Shown piece by piece: positions 37,916-46,345 of a stretch of DNA of 64,000 nucleotides. The DNA comes from Paenibacillus ginsengarvi (GTDB lineage: Bacteria > Bacillota > Bacilli > Paenibacillales > NBRC-103111). The stretch spans positions 278,666 through 342,665 of the forward strand of contig NZ_RBAH01000005.1 in NCBI RefSeq assembly GCF_003626695.1. Direction: 5' to 3'. Position numbers and translations under genes: made by a program. Numbering within the stretch: position 1 is the stretch's first letter; the number at the start of each line of letters is the position of its first letter. A model generated the notes under the pieces. That model was not told the DNA's origin. It saw only the letters and a program-made list of their open reading frames with translations, and did not search any database.

Positions 37916-38893
37916 TCAAATCCCCCAGCGGATGACAACACCGGCATGGGTGAGTCCCCCGCCAAAACCGTACATCAGAACATGTTGTCCCGGCTTCAGC
38001 CGTCCGTTCGCTGCAGCATCCGACAATGCTAGCGGGATCGACGCGGCAGATGTGTTGCCGTAACGGACCATGCTGTACAGCGTCTTTTCAAATGGAAAAC
38101 GGCTTTTTTCGCATATCGATTCGATCATGCGCAAGTTGGCGCTGTGCGGGACGAACCAGTCGATCGCCTCCATCCCAAGCCCTGCCTTTTGAAGCAAGGC
38201 TTCCATTCCTTGCGGCACGGTTTGCACGGCCCATTTATATACGGCAGGACCGTTCTGCACGAGCAGCTTGGAATCGCGCAGCGGCTCGCCGAACATATCG
38301 CCGCGAAAGCCGGTGCGATATACATGCCTTCCCCCGGTTCCGTCAGAGCCGGAATGCGCGGCCAGAAACGCCGGCTCCGCCTCGCGACCTTCCACCAATA
38401 CGGCTCCCGCGCCATCCCCGAACAAAATACAGGTGCTGCGGTCCGTATAATCGGTAATGCGGGACATTAAATCCGCCCCGATGACAAGAACTTTTCGGTG
38501 CAAGCCGGCCCGAATCAGGCCGTTAGCCATTTGCAGCGCGTAGACGAAGCCGGCACAAGTTGCATTCAGATCGACGGCGCCGGCCGCTTCAATCCCGAAT
38601 TTGGCCTGAATCTGGCAAGAGACCGACGGAAACGGATAATCCGGCGTATGCGTAGCGACGAGAATAAGATCGGCGTCCTGGACCGTTACCGGATAACGGG
38701 ACAGCATATTGTCCACCGCCGCCGCGCAAAGATCGCTCGTATATTCGTCCGGTCCTGCAATTCTCCTTTCGCGGATTCCCGTTCGCTCGACAATCCAGGT
38801 ATCGTTCGTTTCCACCATGGTCGCCAAGTCGTCGTTGGACAGCACCCGCTCAGGGACATACCCGCCAATTGCCGTAATCGCAGCTTCGATCAT
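37916..38893 (-). CDS. fabH: beta-ketoacyl-ACP synthase III
   Basis: The 325-residue enzyme condenses acetyl- or branched acyl-CoA with malonyl-ACP to start fatty acid synthesis. Catalytic Cys is in DLNATCAGFVYALQ, His in WFVPHSANLRMIE and Asn in YGNTSAASIP, all present. The N-terminus is AAITAIGGYVPERVLSNDDL and the C-terminus GGGLTHAGVVIRWG. The start at ATG 38893 has AAGGAGGAG upstream. A FapR operator 43 bases before the start indicates control by malonyl-CoA levels. No fabF follows it, and a second fabH copy elsewhere is possible. Confidence 0.95.
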   Translation of the reverse strand: MIEAAITAIGGYVPERVLSNDDLATMVETNDTWIVERTGIRERRIAGPDEYTSDLCAAAVDNMLSRYPVTVQDADLILVATHTPDYPFPSVSCQIQAKFGIEAAGAVDLNATCAGFVYALQMANGLIRAGLHRKVLVIGADLMSRITDYTDRSTCILFGDGAGAVLVEGREAEPAFLAAHSGSDGTGGRHVYRTGFRGDMFGEPLRDSKLLVQNGPAVYKWAVQTVPQGMEALLQKAGLGMEAIDWFVPHSANLRMIESICEKSRFPFEKTLYSMVRYGNTSAASIPLALSDAAANGRLKPGQHVLMYGFGGGLTHAGVVIRWGI

Positions 38894-38935
38894 AACGGAT
38901 TCTCCTCCTTTTGTAGGTAGGTTGTATTATTAAGT

Positions 38936-38954
38936 ATTAGTACCTGATACTAAT
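38936..38954. promoter_or_regulatory. FapR operator upstream of fabH
   Basis: ATTAGTACCTGATACTAAT is a near-perfect 19-bp inverted repeat that equals, as I recall it, the Bacillus FapR consensus. It lies between fabH and the divergent CAP-domain gene and overlaps the probable fabH promoter. Confidence 0.88.
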
Positions 38955-39124
38955 TTTCTTTAACTTCACTTTACTGCTGCTTAGCTCTCTTGTCAATCAC
39001 CATTATGACCTCTATCGGCGTCCCTTTTTTTCGCGATACGGTGGCGAATAGGCTTATGTTTGCAAAGGCATATTACATTACATGTAGACCTAAGAACATG
39101 TCGCAACTTGGGAGGAATGTACGG

Positions 39125-39931
39125 ATGGCAATGCGTCATCGCTATAAACAGCTTTTTCTAATTACAATGGCCCTGCTCGTTCTATTGCTCGGATTTGCCG
39201 CCGAGGCCGATGCATTCGGCAAAGGAGCTAAAGGACCGGACGTTTATGCCGTTCAAGGGATGCTGAAGTCGCTTGGCTATTTTACCGGGACGATCACCGG
39301 CTATTACGGCTCGGAAACGGAAGCGGCGGTTAAACGGTTTCAGCAAAAATACGGGATGACCGTTACCGGGGCCGTGGACGATAAAACGCTGGAATCGATC
39401 CTATGGGCGTATGCAAGCGTTAAAATTCCAAAAAGAAGGCCGGTTCCCGCGCCGGATCGGCTTGAACCGACTCCTCTGCAGCCGGAACCGAAACCGTCGC
39501 CGGAACAAGAACCGGCACCTGCTCCGACCCCTGAACAAACCGAGGGCATCAGTCCCGACGAGCAGATGCTGATCGAGCTTGTAAACAAAGCCCGCCAAGC
39601 GGCCGGCTTGCTCCCGCTGGCAGCCGATGCGAAGCTGTCGGAGGTGGCGCGTCTGAAAAGCGAGGATATGGCCGAGCATAACTATTTTTCCCACGATTCG
39701 CCTACGTACGGCTCACCCTTCGACATGATGGACCATTTCGGCATAACGTACTCCACCGCTGCGGAAAATATAGCCTGCAACGAGTCTGTACAGGCGGCGC
39801 ACGAAACGCTTATGAAATCCCCAGGACACCGGGACAACATTATGGCCCGCTCCTTTACGCATATTGGTGTAGGCATTGTTGAGGGAGGCAAGTGCGGCAA
39901 AATAGTTACCCAGCAGTTTATAGCGCGCTAA
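39125..39931 (+). CDS. secreted protein with peptidoglycan-binding and CAP (SCP) domains
   Basis: The likely start is ATG 39125 with GGAGG at 39111-39115; the longer frame from 38990 has no ribosome binding site. The 268-residue product has a signal peptide ending GFAAEADA (about residue 30). A PG_binding_1 domain follows (DVYAVQGMLKSLGYFTG, VKRFQQKYGMTVTG; about 38-92), then a Pro/Glu-rich linker (102-145). The C-terminal CAP domain (147-266) has LIELVNKARQAAGL, HNYFSHDSPTYGSPFDMM, AAENIAC and PGHRDNIM. It resembles YkwD-type proteins. Possible roles are in the cell wall or spore cortex; CAP activity is uncertain. Confidence 0.9.
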   Translation: MAMRHRYKQLFLITMALLVLLLGFAAEADAFGKGAKGPDVYAVQGMLKSLGYFTGTITGYYGSETEAAVKRFQQKYGMTVTGAVDDKTLESILWAYASVKIPKRRPVPAPDRLEPTPLQPEPKPSPEQEPAPAPTPEQTEGISPDEQMLIELVNKARQAAGLLPLAADAKLSEVARLKSEDMAEHNYFSHDSPTYGSPFDMMDHFGITYSTAAENIACNESVQAAHETLMKSPGHRDNIMARSFTHIGVGIVEGGKCGKIVTQQFIAR

Positions 39932-39983
39932 TAAACGGCCCAGCGATTCGCATCGGGCCATACGCATACCAACAGAGATGGAC

Positions 39984-40020
39984 GAGCATTCTAATGAGTG
40001 TTCGGCCTTTTTCTTTTTTT
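39984..40020 (+). terminator. terminator of the CAP-domain gene
   Basis: GAGCATTC (39984-39991) pairs with GAGTGTTC (39996-40003) using two G-U pairs and a TAAT loop, followed after GGCC by a long T-rich tract. Confidence 0.6.
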
Positions 40021-40049
40021 CGATATCCTAAGGACAGGAGCTGAGACAT

Positions 40050-40760
40050 TTGGTTAAACATACGATCCGCTTCGCTCTCCTCGCTTCGATCGTAGCGGTA
40101 TCTGCATCCGGATGCGCAACTGCCCGTCATGACACTTCGGGAACGAACGGCGGCATCGGGGCAAAAAGCTATCGTTCCTACGGAGATCGGGTGGATATGC
40201 GGCTTGGTCTTGATGGCTACCGAGGTGCCGACCCGAATATGATTCGCGACCGGGACAGTCTCCGTAGGGGACTGAACCGCGATAACGGCGTAACCGGCTA
40301 TGATCAGGATGGAGTCAACCGCTGGAGCGACTACAAGAACATGTCAGGCGCGACGGACGGCAGAACGGCTGACGGATCGACCGCTCAGACGCCAGCGACC
40401 CCAACCGCCCCGCAGCAGCCTCGGGTGGAAGCCGCACAATCGATCTCCGATCAGTTGACAGGAATCGATCCGATCAAGACGGCGAATGTGCTGCTCATGG
40501 GGAATAACGCTTATGTCGCCGTGTCGACGAAAGACGGCCGGGATATCGATCAGTCTTCCGATGTAAAGTCCAAAGTTACCCAGCAAGTTCAGGCCGCGCG
40601 GCCGGATATTAAACATGTTTACGTCTCGGCAAACCCGGATTTCGTAAGCCGAATGAACGGCTACACCCGGGATTTGAATGCCGGCAAGCCGGTTTCCGGT
40701 TTTATCGACGAATTTGGGGCGATGGTGCAGCGCCTGTTTCCGACCAAACAGACACCATAG
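40050..40760 (+). CDS. YhcN/YlaJ-family sporulation lipoprotein
   Basis: The 236-residue protein starts at TTG 40050 after GGACAGGAG. A lipoprotein signal ends VSASGCATARH. The C-terminal domain has IDPIKTANVLLMGNNAYVAV, SSDVKSKVTQQVQAARPDIK and VYVSANPDFVSRMNGYTRDL, the signature of the YhcN/YlaJ family. Members are made in the forespore under sigma-G control and lie in the inner spore membrane, where some affect germination or outgrowth. It precedes gerE by 170 bases, keeping it within a sporulation neighbourhood. Confidence 0.88.
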   Translation: MVKHTIRFALLASIVAVSASGCATARHDTSGTNGGIGAKSYRSYGDRVDMRLGLDGYRGADPNMIRDRDSLRRGLNRDNGVTGYDQDGVNRWSDYKNMSGATDGRTADGSTAQTPATPTAPQQPRVEAAQSISDQLTGIDPIKTANVLLMGNNAYVAVSTKDGRDIDQSSDVKSKVTQQVQAARPDIKHVYVSANPDFVSRMNGYTRDLNAGKPVSGFIDEFGAMVQRLFPTKQTP

Positions 40761-40776
40761 TTATAACAGCAAAAGA

Positions 40777-40808
40777 CAATCCTGCGGCGTCACGCTGCGG
40801 GATTGTTT
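40777..40808 (+). terminator. probable terminator of the sporulation lipoprotein gene
   Basis: CAATCC (40777-40782) pairs with GGATTG (40800-40805), with GCG/CGC inside. The T tract is short. Confidence 0.45.
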
Positions 40809-40928
40809 GGCGTATGCCCATTTTTCGGAGGAGCCGCACCAAAGCCGTATCCCGCTCATATCATGGATTTGACTGTATCCCTACACCTTGTAACATATAC
40901 AAAACCCAAGCAAGGAGGGGTGGCGATA

Positions 40929-41153
40929 TTGAAGGGCAACGACCACAAAAACAAGTTTCTATTGACCAACCGCGAACGCGAAGTCTTTGAACTGCTCGTG
41001 CAAGACAAGACTACGAAAGACATCGCTGGGCAACTGTTTATCAGTGAAAAGACCGTGCGCAATCATATCTCGAACGTTATGCAAAAATTAAACGTGAAAG
41101 GTCGATCGCAGGCAGTTGTCGAGCTGATCAAGCTTGGGGAATTAAAGATTTGA
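40929..41153 (+). CDS. gerE: GerE, late mother-cell sporulation regulator
   Basis: The frame is open from 40803, but TTG 40929 with GGAGGGG at 40914-40920 gives exactly 74 residues, the length of Bacillus GerE. The product is a single LuxR-type helix-turn-helix: LLTNREREVFELLVQDKTTK, DIAGQLFISEKTVRNHISNV and KGRSQAVVELIKLGELKI. It matches B. subtilis GerE almost throughout. GerE acts late in the mother cell on sigma-K-dependent coat genes. The CATATACAA at 40894 only partly fits a sigma-K -10, so its promoter is unresolved. Confidence 0.95.
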   Translation: MKGNDHKNKFLLTNREREVFELLVQDKTTKDIAGQLFISEKTVRNHISNVMQKLNVKGRSQAVVELIKLGELKI

Positions 41154-41162
41154 TAGAAAACG

Positions 41163-41200
41163 GCTTCCTTCCATGACCTTCGTGGGAGGAAGCTTTTTTT
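41163..41200 (+). terminator. terminator of gerE
   Basis: GCTTCCTTCC (41163-41172) pairs with GGGAGGAAGC (41184-41193) with one G-U pair, then seven T. Confidence 0.88.
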
Positions 41201-41284
41201 GCATCCCTCCTGATGTCTAAGTATGCTACACTTGAAAGAAGCTGTACCAAGCAGAAGACCGATTTATTTGTTAGGGGGAGCGCG

Positions 41285-42124
41285 GTGAGACCGCCATTTC
41301 ATATCCGGCCGCTGGAGGCGCATTACAGCGAAGGCGGAACCGGGAACATTCATTTTCATTCCCATACTCATTTCGAGCTGTATTATTTTCATGGCGGCAA
41401 AGGCAACTACTTGATCGGCGACAAAATATTCGTACTCGCGCCCGGCGATCTGATCCTGATGCACGGCATGACGCTGCATTGTCCGAATGTGGATAGGACC
41501 GTGCCGTATAAGCGGACGATCGTCCATTTCGATCCGGCCTTCGTGAAGCCGTTTACCGAGTCGCCGTTTGCCGCCAATATGCTTCAGCCGTTTTATGAAC
41601 TGAAAAATTACCGGATGCATCTGGAGGGCGAGCAGCGCGCCGAAGTAGAGGCGATCCTTGCCAAAATGTGCAAAATCTCGCTCGAGACCAGCGGGTTGGC
41701 GCGGGACCGGCTCATTGTCGCCTTTCTCGATCTGCTGCTGATCGTAAATGAATGCTGCCAAGCGTCCGATTCGACCTCCTCCTTTCCGTCGGACAAGGAG
41801 CGCCACGCGCAGAACATTATCGACTACGTGGAGGAGCATTACCACGAGGATCTGCATCTGGAGCAGCTCGAGGAGACGCTGCATCTGAATAAATATTATT
41901 TGTCCAAGCTGTTTAAGGAAGTGACCGGAGCCACGATCTTCGATTATATTTACCACCGGAGAATCAACCAGTCGAAAATTCATTTCGTGCTTGATCGCGA
42001 TATGACGGTGACCGACGTTTGCTACAAGGTGGGCTTCAAGCATCCATCCCACTTTACGCGTATGTTCAAAAGCCGGGTCGGCTGTACGCCGGAGCAGTTT
42101 CGCAAGCGGGCGCTGAACTCTTAG
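41285..42124 (+). CDS. AraC-family transcriptional regulator with cupin sensor
   Basis: The start is GTG 41285 behind AGGGGGAG (41273-41280), giving 279 residues; ATG 41213 lies before the ribosome binding site and is unlikely. The N-terminal cupin has IHFHSHTHFELYYFHGGKGN and APGDLILMHG. The C-terminal double helix-turn-helix has LHLEQLEETLHLNKYYLSKL, VTGATIFDYIYHRRI and DVCYKVGFKHPSHFTRMFK. It precedes a sugar isomerase and an oxidoreductase on the same strand and probably controls them in response to a sugar-derived ligand. Confidence 0.88.
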   Translation: MRPPFHIRPLEAHYSEGGTGNIHFHSHTHFELYYFHGGKGNYLIGDKIFVLAPGDLILMHGMTLHCPNVDRTVPYKRTIVHFDPAFVKPFTESPFAANMLQPFYELKNYRMHLEGEQRAEVEAILAKMCKISLETSGLARDRLIVAFLDLLLIVNECCQASDSTSSFPSDKERHAQNIIDYVEEHYHEDLHLEQLEETLHLNKYYLSKLFKEVTGATIFDYIYHRRINQSKIHFVLDRDMTVTDVCYKVGFKHPSHFTRMFKSRVGCTPEQFRKRALNS

Positions 42125-42264
42125 GCTTAGGCCAACGACAGTCAAGCGGGCTTGAACGATTCGGCAATGAGGGTAAAGCCCGCCAAACACTCCTTATGCT
42201 ACGATGGTGGAAACGATCGTTAAGCGCATTCTGATAAAAGCAGCCAGATGAGGAGTGTTCGTAA

Positions 42265-43116
42265 ATGAAGTTTGCCGTCTTTACGGTTATGCTGCCGGAA
42301 TACAAGCCGGAGGAAACGGTCGCCCTGCTGAAGAAACACGGCTATGACGGCGTAGAATGGCGAGTTACCGCCATCGATCGCAGCCGTCTGGAGGAGAAGC
42401 CTTCGTTCTGGGGGAACAATTTGTGTACGGTCGATGTGGATTCGACGGACGAGCAGCTTGACCGGCTCCGCCGGCTGACTGACGAAGCCGGACTCGGCGT
42501 GCCGAATCTCGGCTGCTATTTAAAGGTAGGCGACCTGGCTGCGGTGGAGCGGGACATGCGGATCGCGCAGAAGCTTGGATCGCCGTCCATCCGGATCGCC
42601 ATGCCTTGGTACAACCGCACCCGCCCGTACGGGGAGCTGTTTGCAGAAGCACGCACCTACATGGAGGGCGTACAGGAGCTGTCCGGTAGGTATGGAGTAA
42701 AAGGGCTTGTAGAGATGCATATGAACTTCATCGCTCCGAGCGCAGGCCTGGCAAGAAGGCTTGTGGAAGGCTTCGATCCGCAGCGGATCGGCGTCATTTT
42801 CGATCCGGGCAATATGGTATATGAAGGTTTCGAGCAGTACCGGATGGGGCTCGAGGTGCTTGGCGAATATTTGGCCCATGTGCATATCAAAAATGCCGTA
42901 TGGGAACGCGTGCCGAATCCGGCGGACGCTCTTGCGCCGAAGTGGAGAGCGGTCTCCGCTCCGACGAGCGAAGGGGTCGCCAATTGGGCGCAGGTGATAG
43001 CCGATCTGAAAAGCGTCGGTTACGACGGCTGGTTCAGCTTCGAGGACTTCAGCTTGTCGGCCCCGACCGAGGATCTGCTGAAGCATAATTTGGACTATAT
43101 CAAATCGCTAATTTAA
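42265..43116 (+). CDS. sugar phosphate isomerase/epimerase (third copy in window)
   Basis: This 283-residue TIM-barrel protein starts at ATG 42265 with GAGGAG (42249-42254). Blocks are KKHGYDGVEWRVTAI, VEMHMNFIAPSAG, IGVIFDPGNMVYEGFEQY, LAHVHIKNAVW and YDGWFSFEDFS, which supply the usual Glu, Asp and His metal ligands. It is paired with an oxidoreductase, as in the operon at 21.4 kb, but here without amino-sugar enzymes. Together with the AraC gene it forms a small sugar or cyclitol catabolic unit. Confidence 0.83.
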   Translation: MKFAVFTVMLPEYKPEETVALLKKHGYDGVEWRVTAIDRSRLEEKPSFWGNNLCTVDVDSTDEQLDRLRRLTDEAGLGVPNLGCYLKVGDLAAVERDMRIAQKLGSPSIRIAMPWYNRTRPYGELFAEARTYMEGVQELSGRYGVKGLVEMHMNFIAPSAGLARRLVEGFDPQRIGVIFDPGNMVYEGFEQYRMGLEVLGEYLAHVHIKNAVWERVPNPADALAPKWRAVSAPTSEGVANWAQVIADLKSVGYDGWFSFEDFSLSAPTEDLLKHNLDYIKSLI

Positions 43117-43131
43117 AGGAGCAAACGAACG

Positions 43132-44253
43132 ATGAGCATAGTGCGGATCGGCATTGTCGGAATCGGAAATATGGGCACGTCGCACGCCAGATACATCGCG
43201 GCGGGTGAGGTCGCCGGCGCGGAGCTTGCCGCGGTATGCGACATTAGCACGGAGCGGCTGCTGTGGGCGAAGGAGCAGTTCGGCCAGCAATTGCAAACGT
43301 TCGAAACGGTGGACGCCATGCTCGACTCGGGCGCGGTGGACGCGATCATGATCTGCAATCTCCACTTCGACCATCCAGGCACGTCGATGAAGGCGTTTGC
43401 CCGCGGCATCCATGTGCTGTGCGAGAAGCCGGCCGGCGTATATACGAAGCAGGTACGGGAAATGAACGAGGCGGCGGAGAAAAGCGACGTCAAGTTCGCG
43501 ATGATGTTCAACCAGCGGACGAATCCGTTATATATCAAGCTGAAGGATCTGATCGCCAGCGGGGAGCTCGGCGAAATCCGGCGTACGAACTGGATCATTA
43601 CGACCTGGTACCGTACGCAAAGCTATTACGATTCGGGCAATTGGCGGGCGACATGGGCCGGCGAAGGCGGAGGCGTGCTGCTGAACCAATGTCCGCACCA
43701 GCTCGACCTGTGGCAGTGGATCGTCGGCATGATGCCGACACGTGTTCGCGCTTTCTGTTCCTTCGGGAAATACCGCGACATCGAGGTGGAGGACGAGGTA
43801 ACCGCCTACGTGGAATATCCGAACGGAGCGACCGGCGTATTCATCACGACGACAGGTGAGACGCCGGGAACGAACCGGTTCGAAATTACCGGCGATCGCG
43901 GCAAAGTGGTCATCGAGGACGGCAAGCTGACGTTTTGGCGACTGCGTGTGTCGGAGCCGGAATTCAACAAAAACGCGAAAACCGGCTTCGGTCAGCCGGA
44001 ATGCTGGAAGATCGACGTGCCGGTTGCGGCAGGCCCGAATCAGCACAAGGCCGTTACGCAAAACTGGGTCGACGCGATCCGCAAAGGAACGCCTCTCGTC
44101 GCTCCGGGACAGGAAGGCATTAACGGCCTGACGCTGTCGAACGCTATGTACTTGTCGGCGTGGACCGACAACTGGGCGGATTTGCCGCTCGACGAGGATC
44201 GGTTCCATGAGCTGCTTCAAGAGCGTATCGCCTCTTCGCGATTCAAGAAATAG
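43132..44253 (+). CDS. Gfo/Idh/MocA-family oxidoreductase (second copy in window)
   Basis: The 373-residue protein begins VRIGIVGIGNMGTSHARYIA, an NAD(P)-binding motif, and carries VLCEKPAGVYTKQ with the family Lys. EGGGVLLNQCPHQLDLWQWI holds the catalytic His; EKP and NQCPHQLD are typical of cyclitol and sugar dehydrogenases. It starts 15 bases after the isomerase, so the two are co-transcribed. A terminator follows directly. Confidence 0.86.
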   Translation: MSIVRIGIVGIGNMGTSHARYIAAGEVAGAELAAVCDISTERLLWAKEQFGQQLQTFETVDAMLDSGAVDAIMICNLHFDHPGTSMKAFARGIHVLCEKPAGVYTKQVREMNEAAEKSDVKFAMMFNQRTNPLYIKLKDLIASGELGEIRRTNWIITTWYRTQSYYDSGNWRATWAGEGGGVLLNQCPHQLDLWQWIVGMMPTRVRAFCSFGKYRDIEVEDEVTAYVEYPNGATGVFITTTGETPGTNRFEITGDRGKVVIEDGKLTFWRLRVSEPEFNKNAKTGFGQPECWKIDVPVAAGPNQHKAVTQNWVDAIRKGTPLVAPGQEGINGLTLSNAMYLSAWTDNWADLPLDEDRFHELLQERIASSRFKK

Positions 44254-44264
44254 CAATGGATTAG

Positions 44265-44299
44265 GGAGCATTTCCTTCTGCGGAGGGAATGCTCCTTTT
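44265..44299 (+). terminator. terminator of the isomerase/oxidoreductase pair
   Basis: GGAGCATTTCC (44265-44275) pairs with GGGAATGCTCC (44285-44295) with one G-U pair, then TTTT. Confidence 0.8.
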
Positions 44300-44340
44300 G
44301 CTCTGTCGTCTGCGGCGGCGCGAGCGGGTGCGAAGCTTCT

Positions 44341-44369
44341 TTGTTCCCGAATAGCTCGGGTGATATAAT
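44341..44369 (+). promoter_or_regulatory. sigma-A promoter of the metallo-hydrolase gene
   Basis: TTGTTC (44341-44346), a 17-base spacer and TATAAT (44364-44369) preceded by TGA, an extended -10. Clear constitutive-type promoter. Confidence 0.7.
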
Positions 44370-44409
44370 CGGATGGCAAGCGATAGAGGCGAAGGAAGGA
44401 AGTTAACGC

Positions 44410-45381
44410 GTGATCAAACCCTTTATAGAGCTAAGCGATACGCTTATACAAGTAAAAGTGCCGCTGCCGTTCCCGCTGCGGTGGGTGAACAGTTATGTCG
44501 TTCGTTCCCGCGACGGATGGACGCTCATCGATCCCGGCCTGCATACGGCGGAGGCGGAAGAACTATGGAACCGCGCGATGGAGCAGTACGGCCTTTCGGT
44601 AGGGGAGCTTCGCAGCATCGTGCTGACGCATCACCATCCCGATCATTACGGACTTACGGGCTGGTTTCAGCAGCAATCGGGAGCGAAGGTGCATATGTCT
44701 GCGCTGGGCTGCGAGCAGGCGCGCGCCCTCTGGGGCGAAGGGGAGACGATGAGCGTTACGCTGCTCGAGCTGTTTCGGAGGCACGGCATGGATGAAGGAA
44801 CACTCGCCCTTATGGCGGACCATATGACCGGATTCGTATCGCAAGTTTCTCCGCAGCCGGATTTGTCGGTCATCGATCCGGGCAACCTATTTCCGATCGG
44901 CGATCGTTTGTACCGCCCCATCGTAACGCCGGGCCATGCGGCCGGCCATTTATGCTTTTACGACGAGGAGCGGTCCGAGCTGTTTTGCGGCGACCATGTG
45001 CTGCCGCAAATTACGCCGAACGTCGGGTACATTCCCGGATTCGACCGCGACCCGCTGCGCTCCTATATGAACAGCCTGGAGGAAGTAAGCCGACTGAAAG
45101 TCGAGACGGCTTATCCCGGCCACCGGGAGCCGTTTCGCACGTTCGGAGCCCGCGCGCTCGAAATTGTCCGCCATCACGAGGAGCGGCTTGCCATCATGGA
45201 AGCGTCCCTTGCCGAACCGCAAACATCGTATGCGTTATGCCGGGCGTACTTCGGCGATCGGCTTTCGATCCATCAGCTCCGTTTTGCCTTGTCGGAGACG
45301 ATTGCGCATCTGATTTATTTACGCGATAGCGAGCGGATTAAGGAGCTGGATCGGGAGGGAACGGTTGCCTACGTCAAATAA
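44410..45381 (+). CDS. metallo-beta-lactamase-fold hydrolase
   Basis: The 323-residue protein starts at GTG 44410 after GGAAGGAAG. The metal motif H-x-H-x-D-H appears as LTHHHPDHYGLTG, with later ligands in PGHAAGHLCFYD and CGDHVLPQITPNVG. The C-terminal helical extension (LCRAYFGDRLSIHQLRFALS) resembles that of YflN/LACTB2-like hydrolases, which cleave thioesters, lactones or RNA ends. Which of these applies is not clear. It stands alone behind its own promoter. Confidence 0.85.
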   Translation: MIKPFIELSDTLIQVKVPLPFPLRWVNSYVVRSRDGWTLIDPGLHTAEAEELWNRAMEQYGLSVGELRSIVLTHHHPDHYGLTGWFQQQSGAKVHMSALGCEQARALWGEGETMSVTLLELFRRHGMDEGTLALMADHMTGFVSQVSPQPDLSVIDPGNLFPIGDRLYRPIVTPGHAAGHLCFYDEERSELFCGDHVLPQITPNVGYIPGFDRDPLRSYMNSLEEVSRLKVETAYPGHREPFRTFGARALEIVRHHEERLAIMEASLAEPQTSYALCRAYFGDRLSIHQLRFALSETIAHLIYLRDSERIKELDREGTVAYVK

Positions 45382-45405
45382 ATGACGGTTGGCGAATGTC
45401 TCCAC

Positions 45406-45434
45406 TTGACGTTAGTAGGTTATTATCATATACT
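45406..45434 (+). promoter_or_regulatory. sigma-A promoter of the LigB-type dioxygenase gene
   Basis: TTGACG (45406-45411), a 17-base spacer and TATACT (45429-45434). An inverted-repeat operator overlaps the -10. Confidence 0.75.
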
Positions 45435-45452
45435 TACTTACATAAAGTAAGT
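45432..45452. promoter_or_regulatory. perfect inverted-repeat operator overlapping the dioxygenase promoter
   Basis: ACTTACTT (45432-45439), five bases, then AAGTAAGT (45445-45452). It also contains TACT-N7-AGTA. The overlap with the -10 implies repression. Sites of this kind are bound by HxlR/DUF24-type repressors such as YodB; the regulator itself is not next to the gene. Confidence 0.7.
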
Positions 45453-45478
45453 TATTTTGAGATAGGGGGCTTGCGAAT

Positions 45479-46246
45479 ATGGTTCCATCGTTATTTTTGG
45501 CACACGGCTCACCGATGCTTGCGATCGAGCAAACCGACTATACAAGTTTTTTGTCCGAGCTCGGACGTTCGATAAAACCGAAAGCGATCGTGATATTTAC
45601 GGCTCACTGGGAGCAGGCGGCGACGACCGTTTCGTCGTCCGACGCGGTGTACGACACGATTTACGACTTCGGCGGTTTTCCCGATGAGCTGTACCGGATC
45701 AAGTATCCGGCACGGGGCTCGGCGATTGTGGCCGGCATCGTCAAGGACCGTTTGACGGCGGCGAAAATTGCGGTTGCAGAGGATACGTCTAGAGGACTCG
45801 ATCACGGCTCCTGGACGCTGCTTCACCGGATGTATCCGGCCGCAGACATTCCGGTTGTACAAGTATCGGTGAATCCGTATTTGGCGCCGGAGGAGCAGTA
45901 CCGGATCGGCGAGGCGCTTAAGGGGCTTGGCAGTGAAGACATTCTCGTCATCGGCAGCGGCGTAACCGTCCATAATTTGCGCATCATCAAATGGGGGCAG
46001 AAAACGCCCGAGTCGTGGGCGGTCGAATTCGACGACTGGCTGCTCGAGAAGTTTGAACAGGGAGACAACGGCTCGTTATTCGCCTATGCGGACAAGGCGC
46101 CGCACGGCCGGCTCGCGGTGCCGAGAGCGGAGCATTTCGTCCCGCTGTTTATCGCCATGGGCAGCGGCGATCCGGCGCGGAAGCCGGAGGTTATTCACCG
46201 CAGCTACGACATGGGGACGCTCAGCTATTTGTGTTTGAAGTTTTGA
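45479..46246 (+). CDS. DODA/LigB-family extradiol ring-cleavage dioxygenase
   Basis: This 255-residue protein starts at ATG 45479 with GGGGG upstream. It has SLFLAHGSPM, KAIVIFTAHWEQ, YDFGGFPDELYRIKYPARG, RGLDHGSWTLLHRMYP and APHGRLAVPRAEHFVPLF, which supply the conserved His residues of the YgiD/LigB family. Members open catechol-type rings with dioxygen; many bacterial members have unknown substrates. The operator over its promoter suggests induction by quinones, catechols or related electrophiles, but this is an inference. Confidence 0.87.
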   Translation: MVPSLFLAHGSPMLAIEQTDYTSFLSELGRSIKPKAIVIFTAHWEQAATTVSSSDAVYDTIYDFGGFPDELYRIKYPARGSAIVAGIVKDRLTAAKIAVAEDTSRGLDHGSWTLLHRMYPAADIPVVQVSVNPYLAPEEQYRIGEALKGLGSEDILVIGSGVTVHNLRIIKWGQKTPESWAVEFDDWLLEKFEQGDNGSLFAYADKAPHGRLAVPRAEHFVPLFIAMGSGDPARKPEVIHRSYDMGTLSYLCLKF

Positions 46247-46257
46247 TCCGCGTTTTG

Positions 46258-46300
46258 GCCCTCGCTCCCTTTCTTCATGGAAGGAGCGGGGGCTTTCGTT
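46258..46300 (+). terminator. terminator of the dioxygenase gene
   Basis: GCCCTCGCTCC (46258-46268) pairs with GGAGCGGGGGC (46283-46293), 11 bp with one G-U pair, then TTTCGTTT. Confidence 0.75.
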
Positions 46301-46345
46301 TGCACCAATGAGGCGTTCATGCTCGAAAAAAGGCGGTAGTCGATT

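Noticed and set aside
40894..40902. Sigma-K promoter before gerE
   Set aside because: CATATACAA lacks the final TA of the consensus and no AC lies at the right distance for the -35.
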